A stretch of DNA of 64,000 nt from Virgibacillus profundi (GCF_002287375.1 NZ_NPOA01000016.1:52748-116747), one strand, 5' to 3'. Counted from the first letter of the stretch, positions 7,149 to 16,778 are shown. A program made the numbers and translations. Notes: generated from the letters alone by a model not told the origin.

Positions 7149-8653
7149 CTTTCCCTTTCCCATCCATAAGCAATATCTTTTAACTTTTCCCAGTTCAAAT
7201 GGTTTATCATATTCATAGCAATTCTATCATACCGTTCCTCTTTTATATCCTGTGCATATACGGTTTCCTTTATTGGCAGATGTTTCGATTCACGGATTTT
7301 ATTTAACCATTGATTTCTCCATTCATCGTTATGGAAAAGATGATGGACATACGTACCAATAATTTTTCCATTGTGTCCGTAATAGCCTTCCTTTTTGTTA
7401 TCCTCCAGTTCAAGAAAGAAAATTTCCTTTTCAAAAATCGTTGTATTCCCTGAATGAATTTTATATCCTTCAATTGGTTTGTTTCCAGGTAATTTTGTAT
7501 TTGGATGATAGTGGCCTTTCACCCTAACTGTTTCTTTCTCTTCAGAAAAGACGGTTTCTGCAGGAATGAACTGTAATCCTTTCACAAGGCTTCCAGGTTT
7601 CCCTGTATCCGAGCCCCGTTGATCGATAATTTCTGTCCCCATCATTTGAAAACCACCACTAATTCCAACAATGTATCTGCCTTCTTTAACATAATTGATA
7701 AGTTGATCATAGAGCTTCGACTCTTTTAATCCGTTTAAATCATTTATTGTACTTTTTGTTCCTGGTAGGATGACCGCATCCGGCTGACCAAACTCGGAGG
7801 GCTCTTTAATAAACCGAACCGACACATCATCTTCATAGAGGAATGGTTCAAAATCACTGTAGTTGGAAATATAGGGAAGATGAATGACCGCCATGTCAAT
7901 TTCCCTTTTTCCTCTTTTACCGATTTGCGTTTCCATCGATAAAGAATCCTCCCCATCAATCCGATGATTGTCAATATAGGGAAGGACTCCAAGTACGGGA
8001 ATGCCGGTTTTGTCCTCCAGCCATTTCACTCCGTCATGAAACAATTCCAAATCTCCACGGAATTTATTGATGATTAATCCCTGTACCCTCTTTCTTTCAT
8101 CAGGGGAAAGCAGCTCCAATGTGCCAACAATGTTTGCAAAGACCCCACCACGTTCTATATCTGCTACTAATAATACCGGGACATCAGCCAGTTCTGCTAC
8201 TTTCATATTAACGAGCTCTCTATCGTTCAAATTGACTTCAGCTGGACTACCAGCACCTTCTATCACAACAACATCAAATTCCTTGTCTATATAGTCCAAA
8301 GAAGAACGAATAGCCTCAAGACCTTTTGAGTAGAATTTTTCCCGGTATTCTTTTCCTGATAACGTCTCAGCTGTCTTTCCAAACAGAACGATTTCCGATT
8401 GCATATCCGACCGGGGTTTTAACAGAATTGGATTCATCCAAACTACTGCTTCCGTTTTAGCCGCTTCTGCTTGAATCCCTTGTGCACGTCCAATTTCCTT
8501 TCCATCAATTGTTACATATGAATTATTAGACATATTTTGTGATTTGAAAGGTGCCACTTTCTCCCCTTCATTTGCAAATAAACGACATATTGCTGTTGTT
8601 ATGAGGCTTTTTCCTACATCCGAAGCAGTTCCTTGAATCATAATCCCTTTCAT
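7145..8653 (-). CDS. cobQ: Cobyric acid synthase with Ser at the glutaminase nucleophile position
   Basis: A 502-residue CobQ. The N-terminal dethiobiotin-synthetase-like ATPase begins GTASDVGKS (about 8-16) and FKSQNMSNNSY (about 37-47). The C-terminal class I amidotransferase domain has VILPGTKST and a late His in GTYVHHLFH. The family amidates four side chains using glutamine. The nucleophile motif, normally GICGGxQML, reads GISGGFQMMG here (around base 7660): the codon is AGT where TGT/TGC is expected. That should remove glutamine hydrolysis and leave ammonia-dependent activity, unless it is a sequence error. The start overlaps cobU by 4 nt. Confidence 0.93.
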   Translation of the reverse strand: MKGIMIQGTASDVGKSLITTAICRLFANEGEKVAPFKSQNMSNNSYVTIDGKEIGRAQGIQAEAAKTEAVVWMNPILLKPRSDMQSEIVLFGKTAETLSGKEYREKFYSKGLEAIRSSLDYIDKEFDVVVIEGAGSPAEVNLNDRELVNMKVAELADVPVLLVADIERGGVFANIVGTLELLSPDERKRVQGLIINKFRGDLELFHDGVKWLEDKTGIPVLGVLPYIDNHRIDGEDSLSMETQIGKRGKREIDMAVIHLPYISNYSDFEPFLYEDDVSVRFIKEPSEFGQPDAVILPGTKSTINDLNGLKESKLYDQLINYVKEGRYIVGISGGFQMMGTEIIDQRGSDTGKPGSLVKGLQFIPAETVFSEEKETVRVKGHYHPNTKLPGNKPIEGYKIHSGNTTIFEKEIFFLELEDNKKEGYYGHNGKIIGTYVHHLFHNDEWRNQWLNKIRESKHLPIKETVYAQDIKEERYDRIAMNMINHLNWEKLKDIAYGWERER

Positions 8654-9225
8654 CGTTTAACTCCCTTCATTAACACTGGTACACCTGCTTCAACTGCATA
8701 AGCTTGCATCGCCTTTTGCACGATTTGCCGGTGTAAGTTTCCTATCAGCTGACAATACATAAATACCAGGTCATTTTTTTCATGGAGGGGATCGGATAAA
8801 ACCTCATTGCTAACGATAACCAATTGGTGGCAGTTTTTTCTTATAGCTTCTATTTCTGTTAAAATACGATGAAACACCGCTTTTAAATACGATTCATTCC
8901 AATCTGCTTCCTGAGAAAAAAGTTCATTCGTTAACCATGTTGTTAAACAGTCCAGCAATAGAACATCTTTTTCCCTGAAGCCGGATGCCAGGGATCCAAT
9001 ATTCGTTGATTGCTCCCACGTCTTCCATGAAAAACCACTCTTTCTTCTATCCTCCTGGTGACATGCAATTCTATTTTCCATCTCTTGATCAGACGGCATC
9101 CCAGTTGCTAGGTAATGAAGGGAACCGCCAATTTCTGATGCTCTTTCAGCAGCTTTTTTTTCGGCAAAGCTGCTTTTTCCACTTCGTACTCCACCAGTTA
9201 TGAAGATTATGGAAGCTGTCTCCAT
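8650..9225 (-). CDS. cobU: Adenosylcobinamide kinase / adenosylcobinamide-phosphate guanylyltransferase
   Basis: CobU of about 191 residues from the chosen start. The P-loop ITGGVRSGKSSFAE is intact. The following HYLATGMPSDQEMENRI and HQEDRR segment holds the His expected to carry GMP, and LLLDCLTTWL and VIVSNEV follow. The C-terminus lacks the usual GIVPxN...FRD...Q pattern, which is instead kept by the short CobU-like protein at 5375. ATG 9225 is preferred over the longer frame (to 9288) because GGAGGT lies 9 nt upstream. It overlaps the cobD end by 19 nt. Confidence 0.9.
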   Translation of the reverse strand: METASIIFITGGVRSGKSSFAEKKAAERASEIGGSLHYLATGMPSDQEMENRIACHQEDRRKSGFSWKTWEQSTNIGSLASGFREKDVLLLDCLTTWLTNELFSQEADWNESYLKAVFHRILTEIEAIRKNCHQLVIVSNEVLSDPLHEKNDLVFMYCQLIGNLHRQIVQKAMQAYAVEAGVPVLMKGVKR

Positions 9226-10283
9226 TCTGTCAGCACCTCCATAAGGCGATTGTTTTCTTTCGTACCTTTTATCGCGAACCGCAACCACTTTCCTTCTAAG
9301 CCAGGGAAATTATATGTATGTCTCGGAACAATTCCTCTCCTCAGCAGAAATTCAAAGAACGGCATCTGCTCTTTCTCCAGTGGGTCCCGTAATAGATAAA
9401 AATTAATGGAAGACTCCGATACCACAAACGCTTCCCTGTGAAAAAAGGAAAACAGCCTTTCTCGTTCCGTATGTATAAAATTTATGGTGTTATCTATAAA
9501 CCTGTCATCCTGCAGGCACAGTTCCCCTGCTGACATGGCAAGTATGTTGACAGACCAATGCGGCTGATCGTCTGATAGTTTTTCGATGATATGCTTGCCG
9601 GCGAGTACATATCCAAGCCGTAAGCCGGGAATCGCATACATCTTCGTCATCGAACGAAGAATGATTAAATTGCTGTAGTCTTTTAACAATGGCGCAATCG
9701 GAATATAGTCTTCCAAAAAGTCATAAAAAGCTTCATCGATAATGAGATAGCTATTATTTTGTTTACATTCCTTCAATAGTTTAACGATCGTCGAATGAGG
9801 ATATCGAATGCCCGTTGGATTATTTGGGTTGCATAAAAAGACTGCATCCATACCCTTCAGTTTTAAAGCAATTTCCTTCTCATCCAACTCCCATTCAGGT
9901 TCTTTTAGATGATGATAAAAGATTTGACAGCCATTTTTATTACATGCTTTTTCATATTCTGAAAAAGCCGGTTCAATAAGTAATACATTCTTACCAGCCA
10001 GCATCCTCCCTATCAATGAGATTATCTCTGATCCACCATTTCCAATTAAGATCGATGAACGATCCACATTCTCTCTCTCTGCAATCCGTTCTTTCAAAAT
10101 AAGGGTATGGGGATCTGGATAATCATAAATTTCAGGATATAATTCCGACCACTTTTCCTTTAAGATTCCAGGAGGACCGAATGGGTTAATATTGGCACTG
10201 AAATCGATCAGGTTTTTCGGTTTGGATATTTTCATTTCCTTATAGATATATTGCGGATTAGAACCATGTTCCGGCCAGTTCAT
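9207..10283 (-). CDS. cobD: Threonine-phosphate decarboxylase (class I PLP aminotransferase fold)
   Basis: A 358-residue PLP enzyme that makes (R)-1-amino-2-propanol phosphate, the nucleotide-loop linker. Seen are DFSANINPFGPP near the N-terminus, LIGNGGSEII, FLCNPNNPTG, IIDEAFYDF, and the PLP-lysine region RSMTKMYAIPGLRLGY. It overlaps cbiB by 26 nt, with GGAGG 8 nt before ATG 10283, and feeds CbiB directly. The fold is shared with histidinol-phosphate aminotransferase, but the operon decides the call. The name follows Salmonella usage, not Pseudomonas denitrificans CobD. Confidence 0.9.
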   Translation of the reverse strand: MNWPEHGSNPQYIYKEMKISKPKNLIDFSANINPFGPPGILKEKWSELYPEIYDYPDPHTLILKERIAERENVDRSSILIGNGGSEIISLIGRMLAGKNVLLIEPAFSEYEKACNKNGCQIFYHHLKEPEWELDEKEIALKLKGMDAVFLCNPNNPTGIRYPHSTIVKLLKECKQNNSYLIIDEAFYDFLEDYIPIAPLLKDYSNLIILRSMTKMYAIPGLRLGYVLAGKHIIEKLSDDQPHWSVNILAMSAGELCLQDDRFIDNTINFIHTERERLFSFFHREAFVVSESSINFYLLRDPLEKEQMPFFEFLLRRGIVPRHTYNFPGLEGKWLRFAIKGTKENNRLMEVLTEWRQLP

Positions 10284-11220
10284 ACAATAATCCTCCCATG
10301 CTTATAAATAGCAAAAATAATATCGTTGTGCGGGTCAAAATGCTATTTGTTTTTATAATATGTTCTTCATTTAATCGTAAGATTGGTTCTCCCATAGTTT
10401 GTCTGTTAGAAATAATTCCTTTATAATAATTCACCCCGCCAAGCTGTACGCCCAGAAGTGATGCTATGGCCGCTTCCAGCCAGCCGCTGTTGGGACTTGG
10501 ATGTCTTTTAGCATCACGGAATAAAATTCTAAATCCCTGTTTCCTGCTCATGCAGGCGGGCTTATGTCCTGACATAATCATAATGGCAGTCAAACGGCTT
10601 GGAATCCAATTAACCAAATCATCCAGTCTGGCAGCGGCCCAACCGAAGTCTTGAAACTTTTCGTTTTTATAACCAACCATAGAATCACATGTGTTGATTG
10701 CCCTGTAGACAATAGCAATTGGGGCACCGCCAATCAGCCCCCAAAATAAAGGTGCAGTTACCCCATCACTTATATTTTCAGCAACCGTTTCAACCGTGCC
10801 TCTTACAACTTCCTCTTTATTAAGATTTTCTGTATCTCTTCCGACGATATAAGAGAGTTTTAGTCTTGCATCGACCATATTCCCATTTTTAAGAGGCTGA
10901 TAGACTTCCAGAGCTGCCTGTTTCAAACCTTTTTGGGCAATCGCCGTTGAAATAATGATAGCTTCTGCTGCAATTCCCAGCACTGGATGGATCAAGTAGC
11001 ACAACCATACAAGAGAGAATGATACGAGAAAAACCACACTGATGATCAGAAAAACCATTATCAGTCCCTTACTTTTACGTGATATCCCTTTATTCAGTAG
11101 TTTTTCCAATAAGGAAATGCCGCTGCCTATCCATTTGACAGGGTGTGGCCATGCTGGCGGATCACCTATTATAAAGTCAATGAGGACAGCGATAAAAATT
11201 GCAATTAAATGATATTCCAT
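10258..11220 (-). CDS. cbiB: Adenosylcobinamide-phosphate synthase
   Basis: A 320-residue membrane protein of the CbiB family, which attaches aminopropanol (phosphate) to adenosylcobyric acid. It opens with the family pattern DFIIGDPPAWPHPVKWIG (about 15-32) and contains ETVAENISDGVTAPLFW (about 146-162), YRAINTCDSMVGYKN (about 172-186) and HPSPNSGWLEAA. Four or more hydrophobic helices are present. It follows cobO and overlaps cobD. Confidence 0.93.
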   Translation of the reverse strand: MEYHLIAIFIAVLIDFIIGDPPAWPHPVKWIGSGISLLEKLLNKGISRKSKGLIMVFLIISVVFLVSFSLVWLCYLIHPVLGIAAEAIIISTAIAQKGLKQAALEVYQPLKNGNMVDARLKLSYIVGRDTENLNKEEVVRGTVETVAENISDGVTAPLFWGLIGGAPIAIVYRAINTCDSMVGYKNEKFQDFGWAAARLDDLVNWIPSRLTAIMIMSGHKPACMSRKQGFRILFRDAKRHPSPNSGWLEAAIASLLGVQLGGVNYYKGIISNRQTMGEPILRLNEEHIIKTNSILTRTTILFLLFISMGGLLYELAGTWF

Positions 11221-11256
11221 TATTCCTGATCCCTTTTTCTTTTTTTGTGATTGGAG

Positions 11257-11802
11257 CTACAATTCAATTCCTTTAATAGCATTAACGCCTTCGTTATAAT
11301 AATGCTTTTCCATACCAACAACAGATACGAGATCAGCTGCATCTCTAATCTCCTGCTTTGCATCTCTTCCGGTGATCACAAGGTGAACGTGAGAAGGTTT
11401 ATTTTTAATCAAGTCTATCACTTCATTTAACGGCAAAACATCATCAATCGGAAAACTATCAATCGCTAAAGCATTATTTAATTCATCCAGAATCACTAAA
11501 TCATATTCTCCGCTCATGACAGTATCCCTTGCGATTGGCCAGGCTTTCTTTAATGCTTCCCGATGTTCCTCAGGGGTTTTCAGCCAAGTAAATCCAATTC
11601 CAAGCTGGTCCATTTCAATACCCAGCTTTTCCAGTGAATATTTTTCTCCATAGGTACGTCTTGGTGATTTAATAAATTGCAGCATTTTAACTTTAAACTC
11701 TCTTCCAGCCGCGCGCACCGCTAAACCTACTGCTGCTGTTGTTTTACCTTTACCATCACCTGTGTAGACTAATGTTAATCCATTTCTTTTATTTCTTCCC
11801 AT
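11257..11802 (-). CDS. cobO: Cob(I)yrinic acid a,c-diamide adenosyltransferase, CobA/BtuR type
   Basis: Corrinoid adenosyltransferase that transfers the 5'-deoxyadenosyl group from ATP to Co(I) corrinoids. The P-loop-like TGDGKGKTTAAVGLAVRAAG is at the N-terminus. LQFIKSPRRTYGE, DLVILDELNNAL and HLVITGRDA follow in family order. ATG 11802 is chosen because GGAGG stands 10 nt before it; the frame opens 24 nt earlier. About 181 residues, typical. It lies between cbiA and cbiB. Confidence 0.92.
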   Translation of the reverse strand: MGRNKRNGLTLVYTGDGKGKTTAAVGLAVRAAGREFKVKMLQFIKSPRRTYGEKYSLEKLGIEMDQLGIGFTWLKTPEEHREALKKAWPIARDTVMSGEYDLVILDELNNALAIDSFPIDDVLPLNEVIDLIKNKPSHVHLVITGRDAKQEIRDAADLVSVVGMEKHYYNEGVNAIKGIEL

Positions 11803-11849
11803 AATACATCTGCCTCCTGTATTCATAATTTTTTACAATACGGTACCAT

Positions 11850-13238
11850 TTATCCTCTTTGTTCTCGAGCATCTTTTGTTTCTAAACATTTCTCAATCCA
11901 ATTTTCAACAATCGACGGACTGGAAGCAAAATGAGTATATGTAAACCCTGCCACCAGGTTCCTGATAAGATATCCCTCTTTTTGATTGCCTCTCCTGCTT
12001 TTCAGTTCATAGGCTGGTTGAATCTCATCTCCTGTCTCACGAAAGGTGGAATAATGAAATTCATGGCCCTTTGCCATCGAATTCCGCAATAAGAAATTCC
12101 CATTCTGTCCTTTTATTTCTCTGTAGCCAATTGCCGTCAATCTGGATTGCATTTGAATTTCCCCAGGGATGATGCCTGTCATTTTATGTTTTATCTTTTC
12201 TTTTGTTTCAATGGACTCCGTCAAATACATGAAGCCGCCACACTCAGCTAAGGTTGGTAATCCATTATCAATGGCAGCCTTCACAGATTGTTTCGTTTTA
12301 TGATTTGATGCAAGTTTATGTGCAAACTCTTCAGGAAAGCCGCCGCCAAGATAGAGTCCATCCACATTATCAGGCAAAGCATCATTTGCCAATGGTGAAA
12401 AATAATCAATTTCCACACCATTTGCTTCCAGCATCTCTAAGTTCTCAGGATAGTAAAAATTAAATGCTGCGTCTTTTGCTACGGCAATTCTTACGGAAGC
12501 TTCCTTCTTTTTATCAAAAAGCGAAGGTCCGTTAGTTTCTGCAAGTGGCTTAACAACTGATAATTCAAGGAGCTTATTGATGTCGACAGTTTCCAGCACC
12601 AAATCTCCCAACTTATCAAAAAGTGAATCAAGATCTCCTCTTTCAATAGAAGGGATGAGTCCTAAATTCCTCTCAGGGATTTCAATCGCAAGCTCTCGTT
12701 TTAAATAACCAAGTACAGGGATCGCGCATTCTTGTTCAATTGCCGTCTTCACTAATTGATAGTGACCCTCACTTCCCACACTATTTGCTATCACACCTGC
12801 TATATTTGTTCCCTCCGCAAATGATTGAAAGCCTTTTACAATTGCAGCAGCACTCCGAGCCATACTTGAACAATTCACAACAAGTACCACGGGACTTTTT
12901 GTTAACATACCAATCTCTGCAGTAGATCCTTCATTCGTTTCCGGTGATTTCCCATCAAAAAAGCCCATCACACCTTCAATTATGGAAATGTCGGTGTTTT
13001 TGCTCCCATGTGTAAAAATATCCAGCAGACTATCCTCTGTAAGCATCCAGCTATCCAGATTACGGGATATTCGGTTCGTTACTGCTCTATGATAGGTTGG
13101 ATCAATAAAATCCGGTCCGCATTTAAACCCCTGCACCTCTAGTCCCCGCTTTTTCAGGGCGGACATGATTCCAATAGTTAGGGTCGTTTTCCCTACTCCA
13201 CTGCCCGTTCCCGCTATAACCATTCTTCTTTCTATCAA
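11850..13238 (-). CDS. cbiA: Cobyrinic acid a,c-diamide synthase
   Basis: CbiA/CobB family enzyme that amidates the a and c side chains. It has the ATPase N-terminus with AGTGSGVGKTTLTIGIM and GFKCGPDFIDPTYH, and a class I amidotransferase domain with LYLGGGFPEEFA and AECGGFMYL, where the catalytic Cys is intact, unlike the cobQ product. The start is uncertain between GTG 13250 and TTG 13238; TTG is preferred because AGGTGG lies at the right distance. No corrin-ring genes are in the window, so it presumably acts on salvaged cobyrinate or on ring products made elsewhere. Confidence 0.9.
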   Translation of the reverse strand: MIERRMVIAGTGSGVGKTTLTIGIMSALKKRGLEVQGFKCGPDFIDPTYHRAVTNRISRNLDSWMLTEDSLLDIFTHGSKNTDISIIEGVMGFFDGKSPETNEGSTAEIGMLTKSPVVLVVNCSSMARSAAAIVKGFQSFAEGTNIAGVIANSVGSEGHYQLVKTAIEQECAIPVLGYLKRELAIEIPERNLGLIPSIERGDLDSLFDKLGDLVLETVDINKLLELSVVKPLAETNGPSLFDKKKEASVRIAVAKDAAFNFYYPENLEMLEANGVEIDYFSPLANDALPDNVDGLYLGGGFPEEFAHKLASNHKTKQSVKAAIDNGLPTLAECGGFMYLTESIETKEKIKHKMTGIIPGEIQMQSRLTAIGYREIKGQNGNFLLRNSMAKGHEFHYSTFRETGDEIQPAYELKSRRGNQKEGYLIRNLVAGFTYTHFASSPSIVENWIEKCLETKDAREQRG

Positions 13239-13254
13239 AATCAACACCACCTGT

Positions 13255-14736
13255 CTAGTAGATTCCGTTATTTTGAACCCGCTTTAAGTACTTCTTTACT
13301 GCTTTATGCGTTGTCTGATATACCAACTGTCCAATTCCTTTTCCTGCTACTGTTCCTGACCCAGCATATTGAGTTACGCTTCCTCGCTGTGTTAGGGCGA
13401 GAAGCAGAGCATCTGTTGATGTACCTGTTGCAATTGTATTCGATTGAGGGTCTCTGATATCAAGGTCCTGTAAGGCTTTTACTTTAGCCTCCGTTGCTGA
13501 CATGTATCCATTTACAAGTGCACCATCTGTAAAGTGGGCATCTATAAAGACCATTGTATTGATCGTACCAATTTGACTGGCAGAGTTTGGTGTGTATTCA
13601 GATGCTATATCAACGGCATTTCCAACACCTGCCGTTACAATTACCATCATTTGAATGCCTTCTATTTCTTGGGTTTCAATTACCTTATCTTCAAGATTGA
13701 CAGCAGTCATCATTCCTACAGCCTGTTCATGAGGAATTTGGTATGAATCCATCCTTTCCTGCAAATCTCTTTTAGGGTCAGAGCAATTATAGTGCTTATC
13801 AACATGAAAATTACAAAAGTGCTTTAACCACTGAATCCCCTCTCCTATTACGCCATTGGATATGGTTCGCATTGGCTGATCAAATTGAATATGAATATAG
13901 TTCTTATTTTTCACCAGTTTATAAGATTTGACCAGGTCTATAGGTTTTTCATTTGCAGCGTGCTGTGGAGTCATCAGAATTTGTGGGTTCGATACAGCTG
14001 GATGGGCCTGTGTTTTTACCTGGACCTCATACACTTGTTTTAATTGCTCTTCTTTCCGCAATGTATCTACATCCCCCACCTCCAGTAATCTTCCTTTGTC
14101 CAGTAAGCCAATGCGATTTGCATACAGAGAAGCAAGGTTTAAATCATGTAATATGGCAAAGATCGTTAGCCCGTTTTTCTGCTGTTGTTCCTTCAGCAAA
14201 TCCAGTAAATGGAAGGTGTGTTTAATGTCCAAATGGTTTGTCGGTTCGTCTAAAAGCAGGATTTCAGGCTCCTGTGCCATAGCCTTCGCCAATAGGACCC
14301 GCTGTTTTTCTCCTCCACTAATCATTCGGAATTGAGTATTTCGATACTTGCTTATTTTGGTTCGCTCCATGACATCTTCAATGACTTCCCGGTCTGCTTT
14401 TGATAACTGCTTCATGATCCCCTTTTGATAAGGATAACGTCCAAGACTGATGATTTCTTCGACAGTATAGTCAAATGAAGCATGAACCTCCTGCGTCAGC
14501 ACAGATACCTTTTTAGCTTTTTCCAGCTTTGAAAGCAATGATATTTCCTTTCCAGATAGAAAAATTCTCCCTTCTTGGATAGGAAGCTGCCCTGTAATCA
14601 GCTTAAATAGCGTAGTTTTACCACTCCCATTTGGTCCGAGCAGTGCAAAAAACTCTCCATTTTCAATCTCCAGATGAAGATCTTCGATAATTGGGGTATT
14701 TTTATATCCGCCTGCTAAATTTTCTATTCTAATCAT
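13255..14736 (-). CDS. BtuD-CbiZ fusion: cobalamin ABC ATPase joined to adenosylcobinamide amidohydrolase
   Basis: A 493-residue two-domain protein. Residues about 1-250 form an ABC ATPase of the FecE/BtuD type: Walker A GPNGSGKTT, Q-loop TQEV, signature ISGGEKQR, Walker B ILLLDEPTNHLD, and the H-loop His in ILHDLN. Residues about 300-490 match CbiZ, with the MVIVTAGVGNAVD, FIDAHFTDGALVNGYMSATEAK and TGTSTDALLLA segments. CbiZ cleaves cobinamides to cobyric acid for remodelling, so uptake is physically tied to salvage. Such fusions are known in other Bacilli. It overlaps btuC by 8 nt. Confidence 0.92.
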   Translation of the reverse strand: MIRIENLAGGYKNTPIIEDLHLEIENGEFFALLGPNGSGKTTLFKLITGQLPIQEGRIFLSGKEISLLSKLEKAKKVSVLTQEVHASFDYTVEEIISLGRYPYQKGIMKQLSKADREVIEDVMERTKISKYRNTQFRMISGGEKQRVLLAKAMAQEPEILLLDEPTNHLDIKHTFHLLDLLKEQQQKNGLTIFAILHDLNLASLYANRIGLLDKGRLLEVGDVDTLRKEEQLKQVYEVQVKTQAHPAVSNPQILMTPQHAANEKPIDLVKSYKLVKNKNYIHIQFDQPMRTISNGVIGEGIQWLKHFCNFHVDKHYNCSDPKRDLQERMDSYQIPHEQAVGMMTAVNLEDKVIETQEIEGIQMMVIVTAGVGNAVDIASEYTPNSASQIGTINTMVFIDAHFTDGALVNGYMSATEAKVKALQDLDIRDPQSNTIATGTSTDALLLALTQRGSVTQYAGSGTVAGKGIGQLVYQTTHKAVKKYLKRVQNNGIY

Positions 14737-15805
14737 TTAAATAGCCTCTCCTACCAATTCTTTCTCTAATTAATAATAGCGCAAATACGGGTGCACCAAT
14801 TAGACCTGTAATGACACCAATTGGAAGCTCACTCGGAGCAATAATCGTTCTTGCAACCAAATCTGCTGCAATTAGAAAGGCTCCTCCGACGAGCATAGAT
14901 AATGGGAGCAGATGCCGGTGATTCGGACCTGTTACAAGACGAACCAGATGGGGAATCACAAGACCTACAAATCCTATAGAACCAGACACCGCAACGGAAG
15001 CACCTGTCAACAAGGATGCACCTAATAATATAAAAATTTTCCCTCTTTTTACATTTACTCCAATATGATCAGCTGCTTCCTCCCCTAACGCCAGAGCATT
15101 CAATTCCCGGTAGTGAATGAGAAGCATAAATGCTCCAACAAGCATAAAAGGCAGGATTAATTGAACATGCTCCCATCCCCTCATTGCGACACTTCCATAT
15201 AACCAATAAATAATCTGTGTCATGGAATCCCGGTCCCCTAATGAAATAATCAGGGAAGTAACTGAGCCAATAAAAGCCCCCACAATAATTCCTGCTAGGA
15301 TTATCGTTTCAATAGCTAAATTTCTGCTGCTTAATCTGACTAATCCAAATACAATGAATAGCGTTATAAACCCACTAATAATTGCAACAACTGGAAGTGT
15401 AAAACTTCCTAACCCAACTATCGTCACCTGAAAAAACAAAACAAACACTGCACCTAAAGCAGCACCAGATGAAACTCCAATGGTATAAGGGTCTGCTAAC
15501 GGGTTACGTAAAAGTCCTTGAAATGCAGCACCAGCTAATGCCAGAGATGAACCAACACAAAGAGCAAGTAAAACTCTTGGTAATCGGATATTCCATATAA
15601 TCATTTCTTCATTTTTGGGAATATCGTTCAGCCACCCAATATTAAAAGCGTTTTCGGAAACGATATGTAAAATAGTAGGGATGGGAATTGCCACACTACT
15701 CTCTAATAAACCAAGGAGAGTTGTACCAAGTACAATCCCTCCACTTAAAACATACATCCATACAATCTTATTCGTTAAATACTTTCGGATAGATGAGCTT
15801 TGCAA
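14729..15805 (-). CDS. btuC: Cobalamin ABC transporter permease
   Basis: A 358-residue FecCD/BtuC permease with about ten hydrophobic helices. Family landmarks include RLPRVLLALCVGSSLALAG (about 74-92), GLLRNPLADPYTIGVSSGA and IGFVGLVIPHLVR. TTG 15805 has AAGGAG 9 nt upstream and lies within the end of btuF (38-nt overlap). The vitamin B12 assignment comes from the riboswitch and operon; the fold alone would also fit siderophores. Confidence 0.88.
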   Translation of the reverse strand: MQSSSIRKYLTNKIVWMYVLSGGIVLGTTLLGLLESSVAIPIPTILHIVSENAFNIGWLNDIPKNEEMIIWNIRLPRVLLALCVGSSLALAGAAFQGLLRNPLADPYTIGVSSGAALGAVFVLFFQVTIVGLGSFTLPVVAIISGFITLFIVFGLVRLSSRNLAIETIILAGIIVGAFIGSVTSLIISLGDRDSMTQIIYWLYGSVAMRGWEHVQLILPFMLVGAFMLLIHYRELNALALGEEAADHIGVNVKRGKIFILLGASLLTGASVAVSGSIGFVGLVIPHLVRLVTGPNHRHLLPLSMLVGGAFLIAADLVARTIIAPSELPIGVITGLIGAPVFALLLIRERIGRRGYLND

Positions 15806-16778
15806 GTGTTTCCACTCCTTCGATCAAGCGAGGACCAGGTCTCGTAACCATGTCATTGTCAACATCAAATACTTGATCATTTTTTACGGCTGGAACCTCC
15901 GCCCATCCATTACGTGACAATACTTCTTCTTTAGGATTCTCTATATAATATCCATAGGTCGTAATAATAATATCCGGGTTTAAATTAACAATTTCTTCTT
16001 CTGTGAATTTCACCCAACCCTCCACATCTTCGGCAGCGTTAATTGCCTGAATGGACTCCAACATTTCATGCATAAATGTATTTTGACCAGTTGTAAAAAT
16101 GTCCGGTGCCGGCGAAACCTCTACCCAAACTTTCTTTTTATCTGTAATCGATTCTGCTTTTTCTTTGATCGATTCAAGGCGTTGCTTCATATCAGCAGTT
16201 ATCTCTTCTGCTTCAGATTGAGTGCCTGTAGCGGTTCCAATCATTTTAATCTTACTGTACACATCTTCAAAGGATGTTGCACTGCCAATAACAATCACCT
16301 TTATCCCTACTTCTTCATACTGTTCTAAGATTTCAGGGTGATTATTGTAATGGTAATCGGTAACAAGCGCTATATCCGGCAGAAGTGTCAGGATAAGTTC
16401 AGCATTCATATCCTGGCCGCCAACTTTCTGGATTTCCAGCGCCTCTTCAGGATAGTTATCATAGTCCGAAACACCAATTATTTTACCGCCAAGTCCCAGT
16501 GCAAATAAAATCTCCGTAAAACTAGCTTGTATAGAAATAATCGTTTCAGGTTCGTTTTCTATTATTACTTCCCGACCAGCATCATCCGTAAAGGTTACTG
16601 GAAATAGCTCTTCATTCTTCTCCCCTGATTCTTCATCCGTTACCTCTGCATCAGATGCACCCGTTTCACCCTCGGTAGACTGTTCTTCATCCTGTGCTCC
16701 ACAACCTGCAAAAATCAAGATACTTAACAAAAGAACAATACAAGGAAGCAGCCACTTTTTCAGAAAATTATTGCCCAT
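15768..16778 (-). CDS. btuF: Cobalamin/corrinoid-binding lipoprotein
   Basis: A 336-residue periplasmic-binding-type lipoprotein, first gene of the B12 operon. It has a signal peptide with lipobox ending FAGC (Cys about 26), then an acidic linker rich in E, S and T, then the BtuF/FepB-like domain (VTFTDDAGREV...ETIISIQASFTEILFALGLGGKIIGVSDY). The RBS GGGGG precedes ATG. The gene is controlled by the cobalamin riboswitch and intrinsic terminator in its leader. Confidence 0.88.
   Translation of the reverse strand: MGNNFLKKWLLPCIVLLLSILIFAGCGAQDEEQSTEGETGASDAEVTDEESGEKNEELFPVTFTDDAGREVIIENEPETIISIQASFTEILFALGLGGKIIGVSDYDNYPEEALEIQKVGGQDMNAELILTLLPDIALVTDYHYNNHPEILEQYEEVGIKVIVIGSATSFEDVYSKIKMIGTATGTQSEAEEITADMKQRLESIKEKAESITDKKKVWVEVSPAPDIFTTGQNTFMHEMLESIQAINAAEDVEGWVKFTEEEIVNLNPDIIITTYGYYIENPKEEVLSRNGWAEVPAVKNDQVFDVDNDMVTRPGPRLIEGVETLAKLIYPKVFNE

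Noticed and set aside
13928-14335. Open frame antisense to the ABC domain of the BtuD-CbiZ fusion
   Set aside because: The opposite strand carries all ABC motifs; this frame is Cys/Ser-rich noise.
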